From Bacillota bacterium (GTDB taxonomy: Bacteria > Bacillota > Sulfobacillia > Sulfobacillales > JAIMBI01), in the NCBI GenBank assembly GCA_021846565.1, contig JAJZWS010000001.1, positions 19,810 through 83,809 on the forward strand: DNA of 64,000 nucleotides. The letters are read 5' to 3'. The position numbers and the translations under genes are program-made. How positions within the stretch are numbered: position 1 is the first letter of the stretch; every line of letters starts with the position of its first letter. Shown here in pieces: positions 39,467-49,111 of the stretch. The notes beneath the pieces are model-generated. The model was not told where the DNA came from, did not search any database, and worked only from the letters and a program-made list of their open reading frames with translations.

Positions 39467-41013
39467 GCGGCGCCGTCGGGGCGCCTGACGCAGGCCGCGA
39501 GGTGGCGCGCCTGCCTCGCGATGTGCTGCGGTACCTGCCGGCGTCGGTCGTGCCGGCGCTGTGTGCGGTGGCCGGAGCCGCCCTGTTTACCCGGGTGTTC
39601 TCGCCCACGGCCTACGGGTTGTTCAGCTTGGTGGTGTCGGTCACCGGCCCAATCAGCACGGTGCTGGGACAGCCCACCGGACAGGCGGCCAGCCGCTTCT
39701 ACTCCGAGTACCGCGCTCGCGGCCAGGAATTGTTGTATCGGGGGGTCATGACGGCGCTGGCAGCTGCGACAGCCTCTGGGGCGCTGGTTCTCAGCGCCCT
39801 GGGGCTGGCGGTCTGGGCGTTCTCGGGGGGAGCACCAGCCAGCCGGCTCGCGCTTGTCGGCGCCGCCGGTCTATTGGTCCTGGGGTCCGCAGTGAGCACC
39901 ACGCTGCTGCCGGTGCTGGCAGCCCGCTTTCGCCCGCGGCCGTACGCCGCGGCCGTGATGGCCGCGGCGGTGCTGTCCGTGGCCGTGTCGGGAGCTCTCG
40001 TGCTGTGGGCGGGCCCCCACGTCGTGTACCTGGTGCTGGGTCCGGCCGTGGCAGCGCTGGTGGTATTGCCGCTGGTGGTACGCTACGCCGGCTTGGTGAG
40101 TCCCCGCCAGCTGCGGCTCATGATGCAGGGACCCGCCCCACGGCAGGTGCTGGCACGATTTGTCCGGTATGGCGTACCGCTCGCGAGCTGGTTCCTCGCG
40201 ATGTCACTGCTGAACAGCGGGGATCGGTACATTCTGGCGTGGTTTGCGGGCACGCGGGCGGTGGGGGTGTACAGCGTGAACTACAACCTGGCCAGCCAAT
40301 CGGTGGGCCTGCTGAACATGCCCATGGTGACCGCCGCCTGGCCCGTGATTGCGCGGCAGTGGGCAGGAGAGCGGCGGGCAGCCATGGCTCAGAGCCTGAC
40401 CGCGGTCTCCACGTTTTACCTGACGCTGTCGCTGGGCGTGGCCGCGGTGGTGTGGGCGGCCAGCCACCCCCTGGTCACTCTGCTGCTGGGACCCGCCTTT
40501 CGGGGGGGGGCCGTGGTGTTTGGTCCCATCCTGGCCGCCATGATCCTGTGGGGGCTGGCCCGCGTCGGTCAGAAGAGCCTGGAGCTGCATGAGCGCACGG
40601 GTTGGATGGTCAAAGACGCGGCTGTCGCCGCGGGCCTCTCCCTGCTGCTCACCGCGCTCCTGGTGCCGCACTGGTCGTACCTGGGAGCGGCGTGGGCGAC
40701 GGTGGCTGGGTATGCCGTGTACACGGCGCTCATTTGGCGGGACGCGCGGCGGTGCGTGCCCTGGACCTTGGAGGCGCCTTTGGGGCTGTCGACCGTAGCC
40801 ATCGCCGGAGCCGCCGCCATGGTGGTGCTTTTAGGACTGCCGCAGCCGAGTGCAGCCGTGTGGGCCGTGCCACTGGATGCTAGCGTGGCGGCCGTGCTTT
40901 ACGTGGCGGGTTTGGCAGGGCGGGAGTGGCTGCGTTTCCGGGGACGGCGGGACCCTCCCAGCGAGATATGGAAAAAAAAGTTTGCGGGATTGTTTCAGAT
41001 CAAGGGGATGTAA
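39463..41013 (+). CDS. Polysaccharide/oligosaccharide flippase (MOP superfamily, Wzx-like)
   Basis: ~14 hydrophobic segments; FTRVFSPTAYGLFSLVVSVTGPIS; AVGVYSVNYNLASQSVGLLNMP. Confidence 0.85.
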   Translation: MSGAVGAPDAGREVARLPRDVLRYLPASVVPALCAVAGAALFTRVFSPTAYGLFSLVVSVTGPISTVLGQPTGQAASRFYSEYRARGQELLYRGVMTALAAATASGALVLSALGLAVWAFSGGAPASRLALVGAAGLLVLGSAVSTTLLPVLAARFRPRPYAAAVMAAAVLSVAVSGALVLWAGPHVVYLVLGPAVAALVVLPLVVRYAGLVSPRQLRLMMQGPAPRQVLARFVRYGVPLASWFLAMSLLNSGDRYILAWFAGTRAVGVYSVNYNLASQSVGLLNMPMVTAAWPVIARQWAGERRAAMAQSLTAVSTFYLTLSLGVAAVVWAASHPLVTLLLGPAFRGGAVVFGPILAAMILWGLARVGQKSLELHERTGWMVKDAAVAAGLSLLLTALLVPHWSYLGAAWATVAGYAVYTALIWRDARRCVPWTLEAPLGLSTVAIAGAAAMVVLLGLPQPSAAVWAVPLDASVAAVLYVAGLAGREWLRFRGRRDPPSEIWKKKFAGLFQIKGM

Positions 41014-41019
41014 TATACT
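40990..41019 (+). promoter_or_regulatory. Putative sigma-A-type promoter (TTGTTT-N18-TATACT) for the heptose module
   Basis: AT-rich patch at the flippase 3' end, before GTG 41047. Confidence 0.45.
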
Positions 41020-41046
41020 GCTGGAAAAGGTGAAAGGTGGGTTGTT

Positions 41047-41739
41047 GTGGATGCGGTGGTGCTGGCGGGAGGACAGGGTCGTCGAATCCGCCCCGTGACA
41101 CAGGGACCGAAGTGCCTTCTGCCGATTGGGGGGGCGGCCGTGCTGGACCATGTGATTGGGTGGCTGTGCGCCGGTGGGGGCATCGATCGGGTGTGGGTGG
41201 CGGCCGGGTACCAGGGAGACCGGGTTCGTCAGCACGTCGCGGCGCGCTATCCCGCATCCCAAGTGCGGGTGGAGGTGGAGCCCGAACCCGCCGGGACGGG
41301 CGGCGCGCTGGCGCGGCTGCGCGGCAGCTCGAGCGACCCTTTGAGCGATCCGCTGGTGGTGGCAAATGGCGACACCATGCTGGTGGGTGACCTCGCGGGG
41401 CTCTTGCGGTGCCATGGGTCGTCCGCCGCGTGGGTCACGACGGCCGTGATTCCGCGGGGACGCCGCGATGCCGATGGCATGGCGGTGCCGGCCCTGCCCG
41501 GTCCGGTGCGGCGAATGGGCCGTGGCCTCTCCGGGCCCGGGACGGTGGTGAGCGCCGGCCTCTCGGTCATGAGCGGCGCCGCGCTGGACCGCGCGACCTG
41601 TCCGGGATCGCTGGAGGGGCTCTTGGCCAGCCTCGTCGCCGAGTGCCGCGGGTGGGTCTGGGCTTACCCCTGGCAGGCCGCGGTGGATGTGGGGACGCCG
41701 GCGCGCTACCGGGCGGCGGCAGTGCAGCATGGTGGCTGA
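41047..41739 (+). CDS. hddC: Nucleotidyltransferase, probable D-glycero-alpha-D-manno-heptose-1-P guanylyltransferase
   Basis: VVLAGGQGRRIRPVTQGPKCLLPIGGAAVLDHVIGWL; adjacent to heptose kinase, isomerase and phosphatase genes. Confidence 0.8.
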   Translation: MDAVVLAGGQGRRIRPVTQGPKCLLPIGGAAVLDHVIGWLCAGGGIDRVWVAAGYQGDRVRQHVAARYPASQVRVEVEPEPAGTGGALARLRGSSSDPLSDPLVVANGDTMLVGDLAGLLRCHGSSAAWVTTAVIPRGRRDADGMAVPALPGPVRRMGRGLSGPGTVVSAGLSVMSGAALDRATCPGSLEGLLASLVAECRGWVWAYPWQAAVDVGTPARYRAAAVQHGG

Positions 41740-42823
41740 CACGACGGGGGACGGGGGCTGGCCCGTCGTCGCGGTGCGGAGCCGCGTGCCGCTCCGCGTG
41801 AGCTTCGGCGGCGGGGGCACGGACGTGGCTCCGTACGCCGAACAGGAGGGAGGCGTTGCGTTGTCGGCCACCATCGCCCGGTACGTGGTGGCGACGGTGG
41901 CGCCGCAGAGCACGTCGGAAGTGGCGGTACATTCCGTGGACTATCGCACAACCACCACCTTCAGCATTCACGGTGACCCGCTCTACGACGGCAACCTGGA
42001 TTTGGTGAAAGCGGTCGTACACCGCGTGGACCCGTCGTGGCGGTGCGGGCTGTCTGTGCAGCTGGAGTCCGACGCCATTGCGGGGTCCGGCCTTGGGGCC
42101 TCGTCGGCGGTGGTCGTGGCCACGATCTTGGCGGTGGCCCGGGTGTTGGGCGTACAGGTGGAGTGGGAGCAGGCGGCGCGGCTGGCGTATCGGGTGGAGC
42201 GGGAGGACCTGGGCATTGCGGGCGGGTATCAGGACCAGTACGCCGCTGCCCTGGGCGGGCTCAACTGGATGGAATTTGGTCCGGGCCCGGAGGTTCATGT
42301 CGAACCGGTGGCCGTGGCACGCGATGTCCTGGAAGAGTTGGAGTGCCGGCTCGTGCTGTGGTATGTGGGCAAGACCCATGTGTCGGGGGGCATTCTGGAG
42401 CGGCAGATCGAAAACCTTCGGGCCGGGCAGGGCGAGACCAGAGCCGCTTTGGACCGCGCGAAGTCGGTCGCCTATGACCTTAGGCGCGCACTGGTTCAGG
42501 GACGGCTCAACGACTTTGGCGCACTGTTGCACGAGGGGTGGGTTGCCAAGCGCCAATTTGCGACGGGGGTGACCGATCCCCAGATTGACGCGCTGTACGG
42601 GGCGGCGCGCGACGCCGGTGCGCTGGGAGGAAAAATTCTGGGCGCTGGCGGTGGCGGCTTTCTCTTGGTGTACGTGCCCGACAGCGAGCGGTCCCAGGTG
42701 CTCGGGACGCTGGAGCGGGTGGGCGGTGCCCGGGCTCCGAACTTGTTGTTTGATCAGCGAGGGCCCCGGACGTGGTGGGCCGGACGGACGGCGACAGCTC
42801 ATCCGCGGGGCTTCATTGCCTAG
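41729..42823 (+). CDS. hddA: GHMP kinase, probable D-glycero-alpha-D-manno-heptose 7-phosphate kinase
   Basis: SRVPLRVSFGGGGTDVAPYAEQEGG, GSGLGASSAVVVA, GILERQIENL, LGAGGGGFLLVYVP. Confidence 0.87.
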   Translation: MVADTTGDGGWPVVAVRSRVPLRVSFGGGGTDVAPYAEQEGGVALSATIARYVVATVAPQSTSEVAVHSVDYRTTTTFSIHGDPLYDGNLDLVKAVVHRVDPSWRCGLSVQLESDAIAGSGLGASSAVVVATILAVARVLGVQVEWEQAARLAYRVEREDLGIAGGYQDQYAAALGGLNWMEFGPGPEVHVEPVAVARDVLEELECRLVLWYVGKTHVSGGILERQIENLRAGQGETRAALDRAKSVAYDLRRALVQGRLNDFGALLHEGWVAKRQFATGVTDPQIDALYGAARDAGALGGKILGAGGGGFLLVYVPDSERSQVLGTLERVGGARAPNLLFDQRGPRTWWAGRTATAHPRGFIA

Positions 42824-42865
42824 ACGGGAAGACGCCCGGCCGAATTCCGGAGGAGGCGAGCGAAG

Positions 42866-43486
42866 GTGGGTGTGATGTCCGAGCCAGTAGGTGGGGAAGG
42901 TGGACGGTGGGCGCTCTTGGCCCGCCAGCGCGTGGCCGAAAGCCTCGCCGTCAAGCAGCGCATGCTTGCGGATCCCTGGTGGGACGACGCGGTGGATCGG
43001 GCGCTCGCGTTGGTGGCCGACGCCGCACGGTCAGGCCACAAGCTTATGATGTGTGGCAACGGCGGCAGTGCCTGTGACGCGCAGCACATGGCCGAAGAAC
43101 TGCTGGGGCGGTTCCGCCGCGAACGCGACGCCTGGCCAGCGCTGTGCCTCGGGGCCAACATGGGCGCGATGACGGCCATTGCCAACGACTACGGCTACGA
43201 CTGGGTGTTCAGCCGGGAGCTCGCGGCATTCGGACAACGCGGCGATGTGCTGGTGGCTCTGTCCACCTCGGGGCGCTCGCCCAGCATCTTGCGGGCGGCC
43301 GAGACGGCGCGCGCCATGGGAATAAGCGTGGTGGCGCTTACAGGCGAAGGGGGCGGCCCCCTGGCGCGGATGGCGGACGCCGCCCTGTGCATGCCGTCCG
43401 ACGACACGGCACACATTCAGGAAGCGCACATGACGTTTGGCCACGTACTGGCTGAGGTGGTGGAGCTGGTCCTGGCGGGCGCATGA
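42866..43486 (+). CDS. gmhA: D-sedoheptulose 7-phosphate isomerase (SIS domain)
   Basis: GHKLMMCGNGGSACDAQHMAEELLGRF, STSGRSPSILRAAETAR, QEAHMTFGHVLAEVVE. Confidence 0.92.
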   Translation: MGVMSEPVGGEGGRWALLARQRVAESLAVKQRMLADPWWDDAVDRALALVADAARSGHKLMMCGNGGSACDAQHMAEELLGRFRRERDAWPALCLGANMGAMTAIANDYGYDWVFSRELAAFGQRGDVLVALSTSGRSPSILRAAETARAMGISVVALTGEGGGPLARMADAALCMPSDDTAHIQEAHMTFGHVLAEVVELVLAGA

Positions 43487-44124
43487 AACGAGCCGCCGTC
43501 TTCCTAGACCGCGACGGCACGCTGGTCCACGAACGCGGTCCGGTGGCGGCGTTTTCGATCGATTGGCTTTATCCCTACAGCATTCCGACGTTGTTGCGGC
43601 TCCAGGCCATGGGGTTTCTGCTCTTCGTGGTCACCAACCAGGCAGCGGTGGCGCGGGGCTTGGTCACGGCGGATGAGGTGGACGCGGTCCACCGCGGGCT
43701 GGTGGCCGCGCTGGCTGCCGGAGGGGTCCTCCTGCAGGGCATTCGCTACTGTCCGCACCATCCGGACGGCATCGTGCCCCACTACCGCCGCCCGTGCGCC
43801 GGGCGAAAGCCCGCGGCGGGATTGCTGCGGCAGCTGGCTGGCGTGTTTGATGTGGACCTGAGTCGCTCGTGGATGGTTGGCGATCACGCAACCGATGTGC
43901 AGGCCGGGCAGGCGGCCGGCACACGCACCTGTTTGGTCGATACCGGGCATGGAGCCACCTGGGCCGCGTGGGCTGGGGGAATGCCGTCGGTCGCTCGCGC
44001 CTCGACGCTGGCCGACGTGCCGCGCGTGATCGCGCAAAAAAAAGTTCACCACCCCCCGGGAGAACGGCAGGACTTGACAATAAAGATAGAGAATGGGTCT
44101 ACCGAGTGGACGAAATATGCCTAG
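43483..44124 (+). CDS. gmhB: D-glycero-manno-heptose 1,7-bisphosphate 7-phosphatase (HAD)
   Basis: AVFLDRDGTLVHERG, VVTNQAAVARG, RYCPHHPDG, RKPAAGLLRQLA, MVGDHATDVQAGQAAG. Confidence 0.9.
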   Translation: MKRAAVFLDRDGTLVHERGPVAAFSIDWLYPYSIPTLLRLQAMGFLLFVVTNQAAVARGLVTADEVDAVHRGLVAALAAGGVLLQGIRYCPHHPDGIVPHYRRPCAGRKPAAGLLRQLAGVFDVDLSRSWMVGDHATDVQAGQAAGTRTCLVDTGHGATWAAWAGGMPSVARASTLADVPRVIAQKKVHHPPGERQDLTIKIENGSTEWTKYA

Positions 44125-44130
44125 GGTGGG

Positions 44131-45165
44131 ATGGGTGTGGGGCGTGGAGAGGGTGCCGGGGCCGCGGATCGCGTCTCGGCCGATGCGGGCAGTGTGTCGG
44201 CCTGGAGCAGTCCGAACCACGTGGCTTCGCCTCAGTCGGGCATCGTGGTGGCGGTCATTCCGGCTCACAATGAAGAGCGCTTCATCGGAAGCGTGGTGTT
44301 GGCGAGTCGGCGCTGCGCCGCCGCCGTGGTGGTGGTGGACGACGGATCGACGGACCGAACCGCTCGGCTGGCTGAGGATGCCGGGGCCGTAGTCGTGCGG
44401 CAGGGGACTCAGGGCGGCAAGGCGCGCGCGCTGACCGTGGGGTTTCAGGAGGCGCGCCGCCGAGGGGCCGACGTCGTGGTGATGCTGGACGGCGATGCGC
44501 AGCATGACCCCGACGACATTCCGCGCCTAGCGGCGCCGATTCTGTCCGGTGAGGCGGAGGTCGTGATTGGCTCCCGCTTTCTGGACGCCTCGAGTGACAC
44601 GCCCGGGTGGCGCCGGGCCGGGCAGCGAGCTTTGACCGTGGCCACCAATGTCGCGAGCGGGCTGGCGGTGACCGATTCGCAATCCGGCTTCCGGGCGTTG
44701 TCGGGGCGCTTGGCGGCCGACATGCTGCTCACGAGCCGTGGACTGGGCGCCGAATCCGAAATGCAGTGGTGGCTGGCTCATGCGGCCCGGGATGCTCGGG
44801 TGGTGGAGGTAGCCATCACCGTGCGGTACCGCGATCCCATGAAGCGGAACCCCGTGCGGCACGGCTTGTTGGTGGTGGACACCCTGCTGCAGCTGGTGGA
44901 GCGCCGCCATCCGCTCCTGCTGCTCACGCTGCCGGGGATGCTGGCGGGGTTTATGGGAAGCTGGATCGGGGTGGGCTTGTTGCACGCGGCCCTGGTGGGG
45001 CGTGAGGTGTCGCCGCTTTATGGTGCGGTGGCGTTCCTGCTGTTCATCGCCGGGCTCCTGCTGGCGGTCACGGGCGCGCTGATGCACCGGCTCGAGGAGT
45101 TTCAAACGGTAATCCGTGAGCTCATCACCCGCGGGACGGCTGCCGGGCCGGGAGGGACGGCGTGA
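44131..45165 (+). CDS. Glycosyltransferase family 2 (dolichyl-P-mannose-synthase-like) with C-terminal TMs
   Basis: VIPAHNEERFIGSVV, VVVDDGSTDRTARLAEDAGA, MLDGDAQHDPDDIPRL. Confidence 0.9.
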   Translation: MGVGRGEGAGAADRVSADAGSVSAWSSPNHVASPQSGIVVAVIPAHNEERFIGSVVLASRRCAAAVVVVDDGSTDRTARLAEDAGAVVVRQGTQGGKARALTVGFQEARRRGADVVVMLDGDAQHDPDDIPRLAAPILSGEAEVVIGSRFLDASSDTPGWRRAGQRALTVATNVASGLAVTDSQSGFRALSGRLAADMLLTSRGLGAESEMQWWLAHAARDARVVEVAITVRYRDPMKRNPVRHGLLVVDTLLQLVERRHPLLLLTLPGMLAGFMGSWIGVGLLHAALVGREVSPLYGAVAFLLFIAGLLLAVTGALMHRLEEFQTVIRELITRGTAAGPGGTA

Positions 45166-46190
45166 CGGCGCCCGACGTCACCGTGGTGATTGTCGTTTAT
45201 CACCAGCGGCGTGACCTGGAGCGGCTGTTGCCCACCCTGGCCCAGGCTTCCCGCGACCCACTCGAGGTGCTGGTGTTGGATAATGGCGCGCGGACCGCGT
45301 CCGGCGAGGACACCCGGGCATGGCTGGCCGAGGCCCACCCGGCGGTGCGCCTCCTCGCGTTGGACGCGAACGTCGGGTACGGGGCGGCAAACAATTTGGG
45401 AGTACTGGAAGCCCGGGGCGAATTCGTGCTGCTGCTGAATCCGGACACCGAAGTCCACCCCGGCGCCATCGACCGACTGCGGGGGGCACTCCCGCCCCAG
45501 TCCTTCGTGAATCCGTGTCTCCTGCTGCCCGACGGGCGCGTCAACGCCCTGGGTCTGGCAGTGAGCCCGGGAGGCATTGCGACGTGCGACGGCCTGTACG
45601 GGCCCGCGCCCACGGGCACGTCCCTCCGGGCGGTGGCGGCCCTGTCGGGAGCGGCCATCTTCGGGCGGCGGGAGGACTGGCTCAAGGTGGGGGGGTTCGT
45701 TCCTGAGTACTTTTTGTATGGAGAAGATGTGGAGTGGTCGATGAGGGCGCTTGCGCGCGGGTTTTCCCTGTTCTGCGTGCCTGACGCTCTCGTGGTGCAC
45801 CATTATCGGGCCTCGTTGCCGCCCCACAAGTGGTTTTATCTGGCCCGCAACCGGCGGCTCACGTTTTATTTGGCGCTCGAGGAGTCCACCCGGCGTCGGA
45901 TGCGGGCCGCGTGGACTCTCACCAATGTCGCCTTGCTGTTGTACGCGGCCGGGCGAGGCCCGCGGTACGTCTGGGCCGACGTGGCGGCGATGGTGTGGGT
46001 CTGGCACCGCCGCCGCTGGGTGGCGGATCTGGCGAGGCGTCTCGCGGCGCGGCGCATCGTCCCCGACCGCGAGGTGCTCCAACGGTGGGGTCACGGCGCC
46101 TCGCCGCGGGCGACCGAGCGATCCGGAGGCGGGTGGGGCGGCCGCCTCTACGACCATCTCGTGCGGCGACTGGCCGCCCGGGCGTCATGA
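45162..46190 (+). CDS. Glycosyltransferase family 2 (rhamnosyltransferase-like)
   Basis: VTVVIVVYHQRRDLERLLPTL, NVGYGAANNLGVLEARGEFVLLLNPDTEV, FFLYGEDVEWSMR-type region. Confidence 0.9.
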   Translation: MTAPDVTVVIVVYHQRRDLERLLPTLAQASRDPLEVLVLDNGARTASGEDTRAWLAEAHPAVRLLALDANVGYGAANNLGVLEARGEFVLLLNPDTEVHPGAIDRLRGALPPQSFVNPCLLLPDGRVNALGLAVSPGGIATCDGLYGPAPTGTSLRAVAALSGAAIFGRREDWLKVGGFVPEYFLYGEDVEWSMRALARGFSLFCVPDALVVHHYRASLPPHKWFYLARNRRLTFYLALEESTRRRMRAAWTLTNVALLLYAAGRGPRYVWADVAAMVWVWHRRRWVADLARRLAARRIVPDREVLQRWGHGASPRATERSGGGWGGRLYDHLVRRLAARAS

Positions 46191-47341
46191 ACATTGGGGT
46201 GGTGACCGCCACGTTTCCCCCTTATCGCGGGGGCACGGGGCACGTGGCGTTCCACAACGCCCGGACGCTCGCGGAACGCGGACATCAGGTGACCGTGTGG
46301 ACGCGGGCCACCGCCGCGGGACCCGGTGGGGCCTCCGATGGGGAGGGGCTGCCATTCCGCGTGATGCGGCTGCCGCCACTGGCCGCCGTGGGCAACGCAG
46401 CATGGCTGCCCCACCTGTCGTCACGACTTGCGGGCTACGAGGTGGTCCACGTCCACTATCCCGACATCTGGGGAGCTATTGCTGCCGCTCGAGCCACTGC
46501 GAGGAGCCGCGGGCGCCTGGTGCTGACGCTGCACAACCGTCTGGTGGATGGGGCGCCGACGGCTGCCGCCTGGGCCAAGGCGGCGGTGTTTAGGGGCTAT
46601 GAGGCATGGGTGACCCCGTGGCTCTTCCACCGGGCCCAGGCCCTGGTCGTAATGTCGACCGACCACTTTGCGACGTGGGGCCGCCCCCACGCGTCCGTCG
46701 CCGTCATTCCCCATGGCGTGGACGGCGGGCTGTTTTGCCCCCAGCCGCAAAGGCAGGCGCGCCAGCACCTGGGACTCCCCGAGCGCGGGGTCGTGCTGTT
46801 GTTCGTGGGGGCATTGGACGCGGCGCACCGCTTCAAGAATGTGCCGCTGCTGCTGGCCGCGCTGCGGCACCTGGACCCGGCCGTGCGGCTGGTGGTGGCG
46901 GGGGACGGCAACCGGCGGGTGGCGCTGGAGCACGAGGCGACCCGTCTGGGCGTCCGCCGGCAGGTGTGGTTTGTGGGCGCGCAGACGCCCAGCCGCCTGC
47001 CGGCGTGGTACGCCGCCGCCGACGCCACGGTGCTGCCCTCCGTGTCGACGGAGTCGTTCGGACTGGTCCTGCTTGAGTCGCTGGCCACCGAGACGCCGGT
47101 GGTGGCGACGGCGCTGCCGGGGGTGCGGACCGTGGTGCGAACCGGGCAGGACGGGCTCCTGGTGGAGCCGGGGCGTCTGGATGCACTGGTCCGCGCACTG
47201 CGCGTTCTCGTCCAGCGGCCCGCGTGGCGCCGGACGCTGGGTCGGCACGGACGGCGGCGCGTCGTGGAGCAGTACTCGTGGGGTCGAGCCGGAGAACAAC
47301 TCGAGGCGCTCTTTTCAGAACTGAGGACGGGTGGTGAGTGA
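46187..47341 (+). CDS. Glycosyltransferase family 4
   Basis: MNIGVVTATFPPYRGGTGHVAFHNARTLAERGHQVTVWTR; C-terminal SFGLVLLESLATETPVVATALPGVRTVV. Confidence 0.92.
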   Translation: MNIGVVTATFPPYRGGTGHVAFHNARTLAERGHQVTVWTRATAAGPGGASDGEGLPFRVMRLPPLAAVGNAAWLPHLSSRLAGYEVVHVHYPDIWGAIAAARATARSRGRLVLTLHNRLVDGAPTAAAWAKAAVFRGYEAWVTPWLFHRAQALVVMSTDHFATWGRPHASVAVIPHGVDGGLFCPQPQRQARQHLGLPERGVVLLFVGALDAAHRFKNVPLLLAALRHLDPAVRLVVAGDGNRRVALEHEATRLGVRRQVWFVGAQTPSRLPAWYAAADATVLPSVSTESFGLVLLESLATETPVVATALPGVRTVVRTGQDGLLVEPGRLDALVRALRVLVQRPAWRRTLGRHGRRRVVEQYSWGRAGEQLEALFSELRTGGE

Positions 47342-47864
47342 GGTGGCCCTGTCGCTGGTGGTGAAGCCCCAAGGGTTGCCGGGGCATTCCGGAGGGCATG
47401 AGCGCGCGTGGCGGATCGCGCTGGATGCGCTCTTCATGGACCTGCAGACCGCCGGGGTGGGCCGCCTGCAGTGCGTATTGGGGCTGCCCGGTGCTGCGGA
47501 GGGCGTGCGGGAGCGGGCGGCGCTCAGCTTAGCCAAGGGGCCGGGGGCGGCGGTGGCGTGGCTGGGCGTTCCACCCGATGCCGACCCGTGGACTCACGTG
47601 GAGCGCGTGTATGTGCTCCAATATCGCCGGCACTTTTGGGCCCGGCGACCCCCCCACGACGCTACCTGGCATCTGGAGTGGGAGCGGGTGATCTATCTGC
47701 CCACCACGCGTGCCCTGGGGGCGGGCATGTGGGTGACGGGCCGCTTGGGCGTGGCGCCGTGGCACGACCGCTTCTTTCGCAGCCTGCCACGGCACTTCGC
47801 AGCGGCGGGCGGGCCGGCGCACTATGCGGTCCAGGCGTGGGCGCCAGGCGCGGGGCGCTCGTGA
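47331..47864 (+). CDS. Hypothetical protein of the glycan locus
   Basis: Operonic ORF with overlapping starts/stops; no family recognised. Confidence 0.6.
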   Translation: MVSEVALSLVVKPQGLPGHSGGHERAWRIALDALFMDLQTAGVGRLQCVLGLPGAAEGVRERAALSLAKGPGAAVAWLGVPPDADPWTHVERVYVLQYRRHFWARRPPHDATWHLEWERVIYLPTTRALGAGMWVTGRLGVAPWHDRFFRSLPRHFAAAGGPAHYAVQAWAPGAGRS

Positions 47865-49111
47865 GCACGATGGACTTGGTGGTGGCCAACCTGGACGCCT
47901 GGCTGGCCACGATGCGCCAGACGGGCGGATATGGTGGGCCTGTCCCCCATTGGTGGGAGTCGGGCTTTCGCTATGCGGGGCCGGGCAGGGATTGGCGGTA
48001 CGAAGGCCTCTTGGCGGGGTATGCCGCGCTGTACCGTCGCACCGGTGCGGCCCATTGGCAGCACCGCCTCGCGATGGCGGCAGCGGACGTGCTGGCGGCC
48101 CAGCGGCCCGACGGATCCCTGGCCGCCTCGCGGTTCGAGGCGAATCCAGGCAGTTTGGGGACGCCGCACGAGGCGGCGGCGGCAGCCGGGCTTCTGGCGG
48201 CGCACCGTGTGTGGCCCCATCCCACCTGGCTGGCGGCCGCAGGTCGCATCCTGGACAACCAGATCGGACACCTGTGGGACCCCGCCACCCAGGGGTTCAA
48301 TGACCGACCCGAGCAATTTGGCCGCGTGCCCAACAAGCTCGCGACGCTGGCTGAAGCCTGCCTACTTTACGCGGCCGACACGGGTGACACACGCTATCTC
48401 ACCTATGCCGCCGCGGCCCTAGCCGACGTGTTGCACCTGCAGGTGAACGTGCGGGGCCGTCCGGAGAGTGGGGCGGTGCACCAACAGGCGGCGCCCGGTG
48501 GTGGGGATCGGCGCTTCTTTCCCTTTTACAATGCCCGCATCGTACCGGCGCTGTTGCTGGCCGCAGAGATGCTGGGCGAGGACCGGTATCGGACGGCCGC
48601 CCAGCGGATCGGCGAGTTCCTGAGTCGGGTGCAGAACCCCGACGGCAGCTATCCACAAGTAGTGTATGCGGGTGGCGCGCGGGCGGAGGGGCCCCGCTGG
48701 CTCGCAGGAACCGCCGAGGTGCTGCGGGCACAAATGCTGCTGGGGCGGACGGTCCCGGCCGTGGTCCAACACCGCCTGCTGGCGGGTCAGCTCCCCACCG
48801 GCGGCTTTCGGACCGGGGAGGGATTCTCGGGGGCGTCGGGGGTGGACTTTCGGGATGTGACGCCGGCCGTCGGGTGGAATGACAAAGTGCTCCGATGGCT
48901 GGCCGAGAGTGGGGTGGTCCCCGCCGCGCCGCCACCGCCCACGGTGCGGCCGGCCAGCATGTTGGTGACCGTACGCGGCCGCCCCGCCATTTGGCGGGAA
49001 ACGTCGGAGGCCATCACGATGGTGAGCGGGGGAGCGGACCGTGCGCTCTGGTACCGGTGGAACAAGCGCGAGCCATGGGCCAGCGGTGTGTGGGAGGTGT
49101 TGGCGGGATGA
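47861..49111 (+). CDS. Alpha/alpha-toroid (six-hairpin glycosidase / terpenoid-cyclase-like) protein
   Basis: Repeated helical-hairpin pattern with AAQRPDGSLAAS, QNPDGSYPQVVY, GQLPTGGFRTG turns; GTGA coupling. Confidence 0.65.
   Translation: MSTMDLVVANLDAWLATMRQTGGYGGPVPHWWESGFRYAGPGRDWRYEGLLAGYAALYRRTGAAHWQHRLAMAAADVLAAQRPDGSLAASRFEANPGSLGTPHEAAAAAGLLAAHRVWPHPTWLAAAGRILDNQIGHLWDPATQGFNDRPEQFGRVPNKLATLAEACLLYAADTGDTRYLTYAAAALADVLHLQVNVRGRPESGAVHQQAAPGGGDRRFFPFYNARIVPALLLAAEMLGEDRYRTAAQRIGEFLSRVQNPDGSYPQVVYAGGARAEGPRWLAGTAEVLRAQMLLGRTVPAVVQHRLLAGQLPTGGFRTGEGFSGASGVDFRDVTPAVGWNDKVLRWLAESGVVPAAPPPPTVRPASMLVTVRGRPAIWRETSEAITMVSGGADRALWYRWNKREPWASGVWEVLAG

Noticed and set aside
44036-44124. Programmed slippage at A8 in gmhB creating an extended protein
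   Set aside because: The alternative frame shows no family similarity; only noted as an AT-rich feature.
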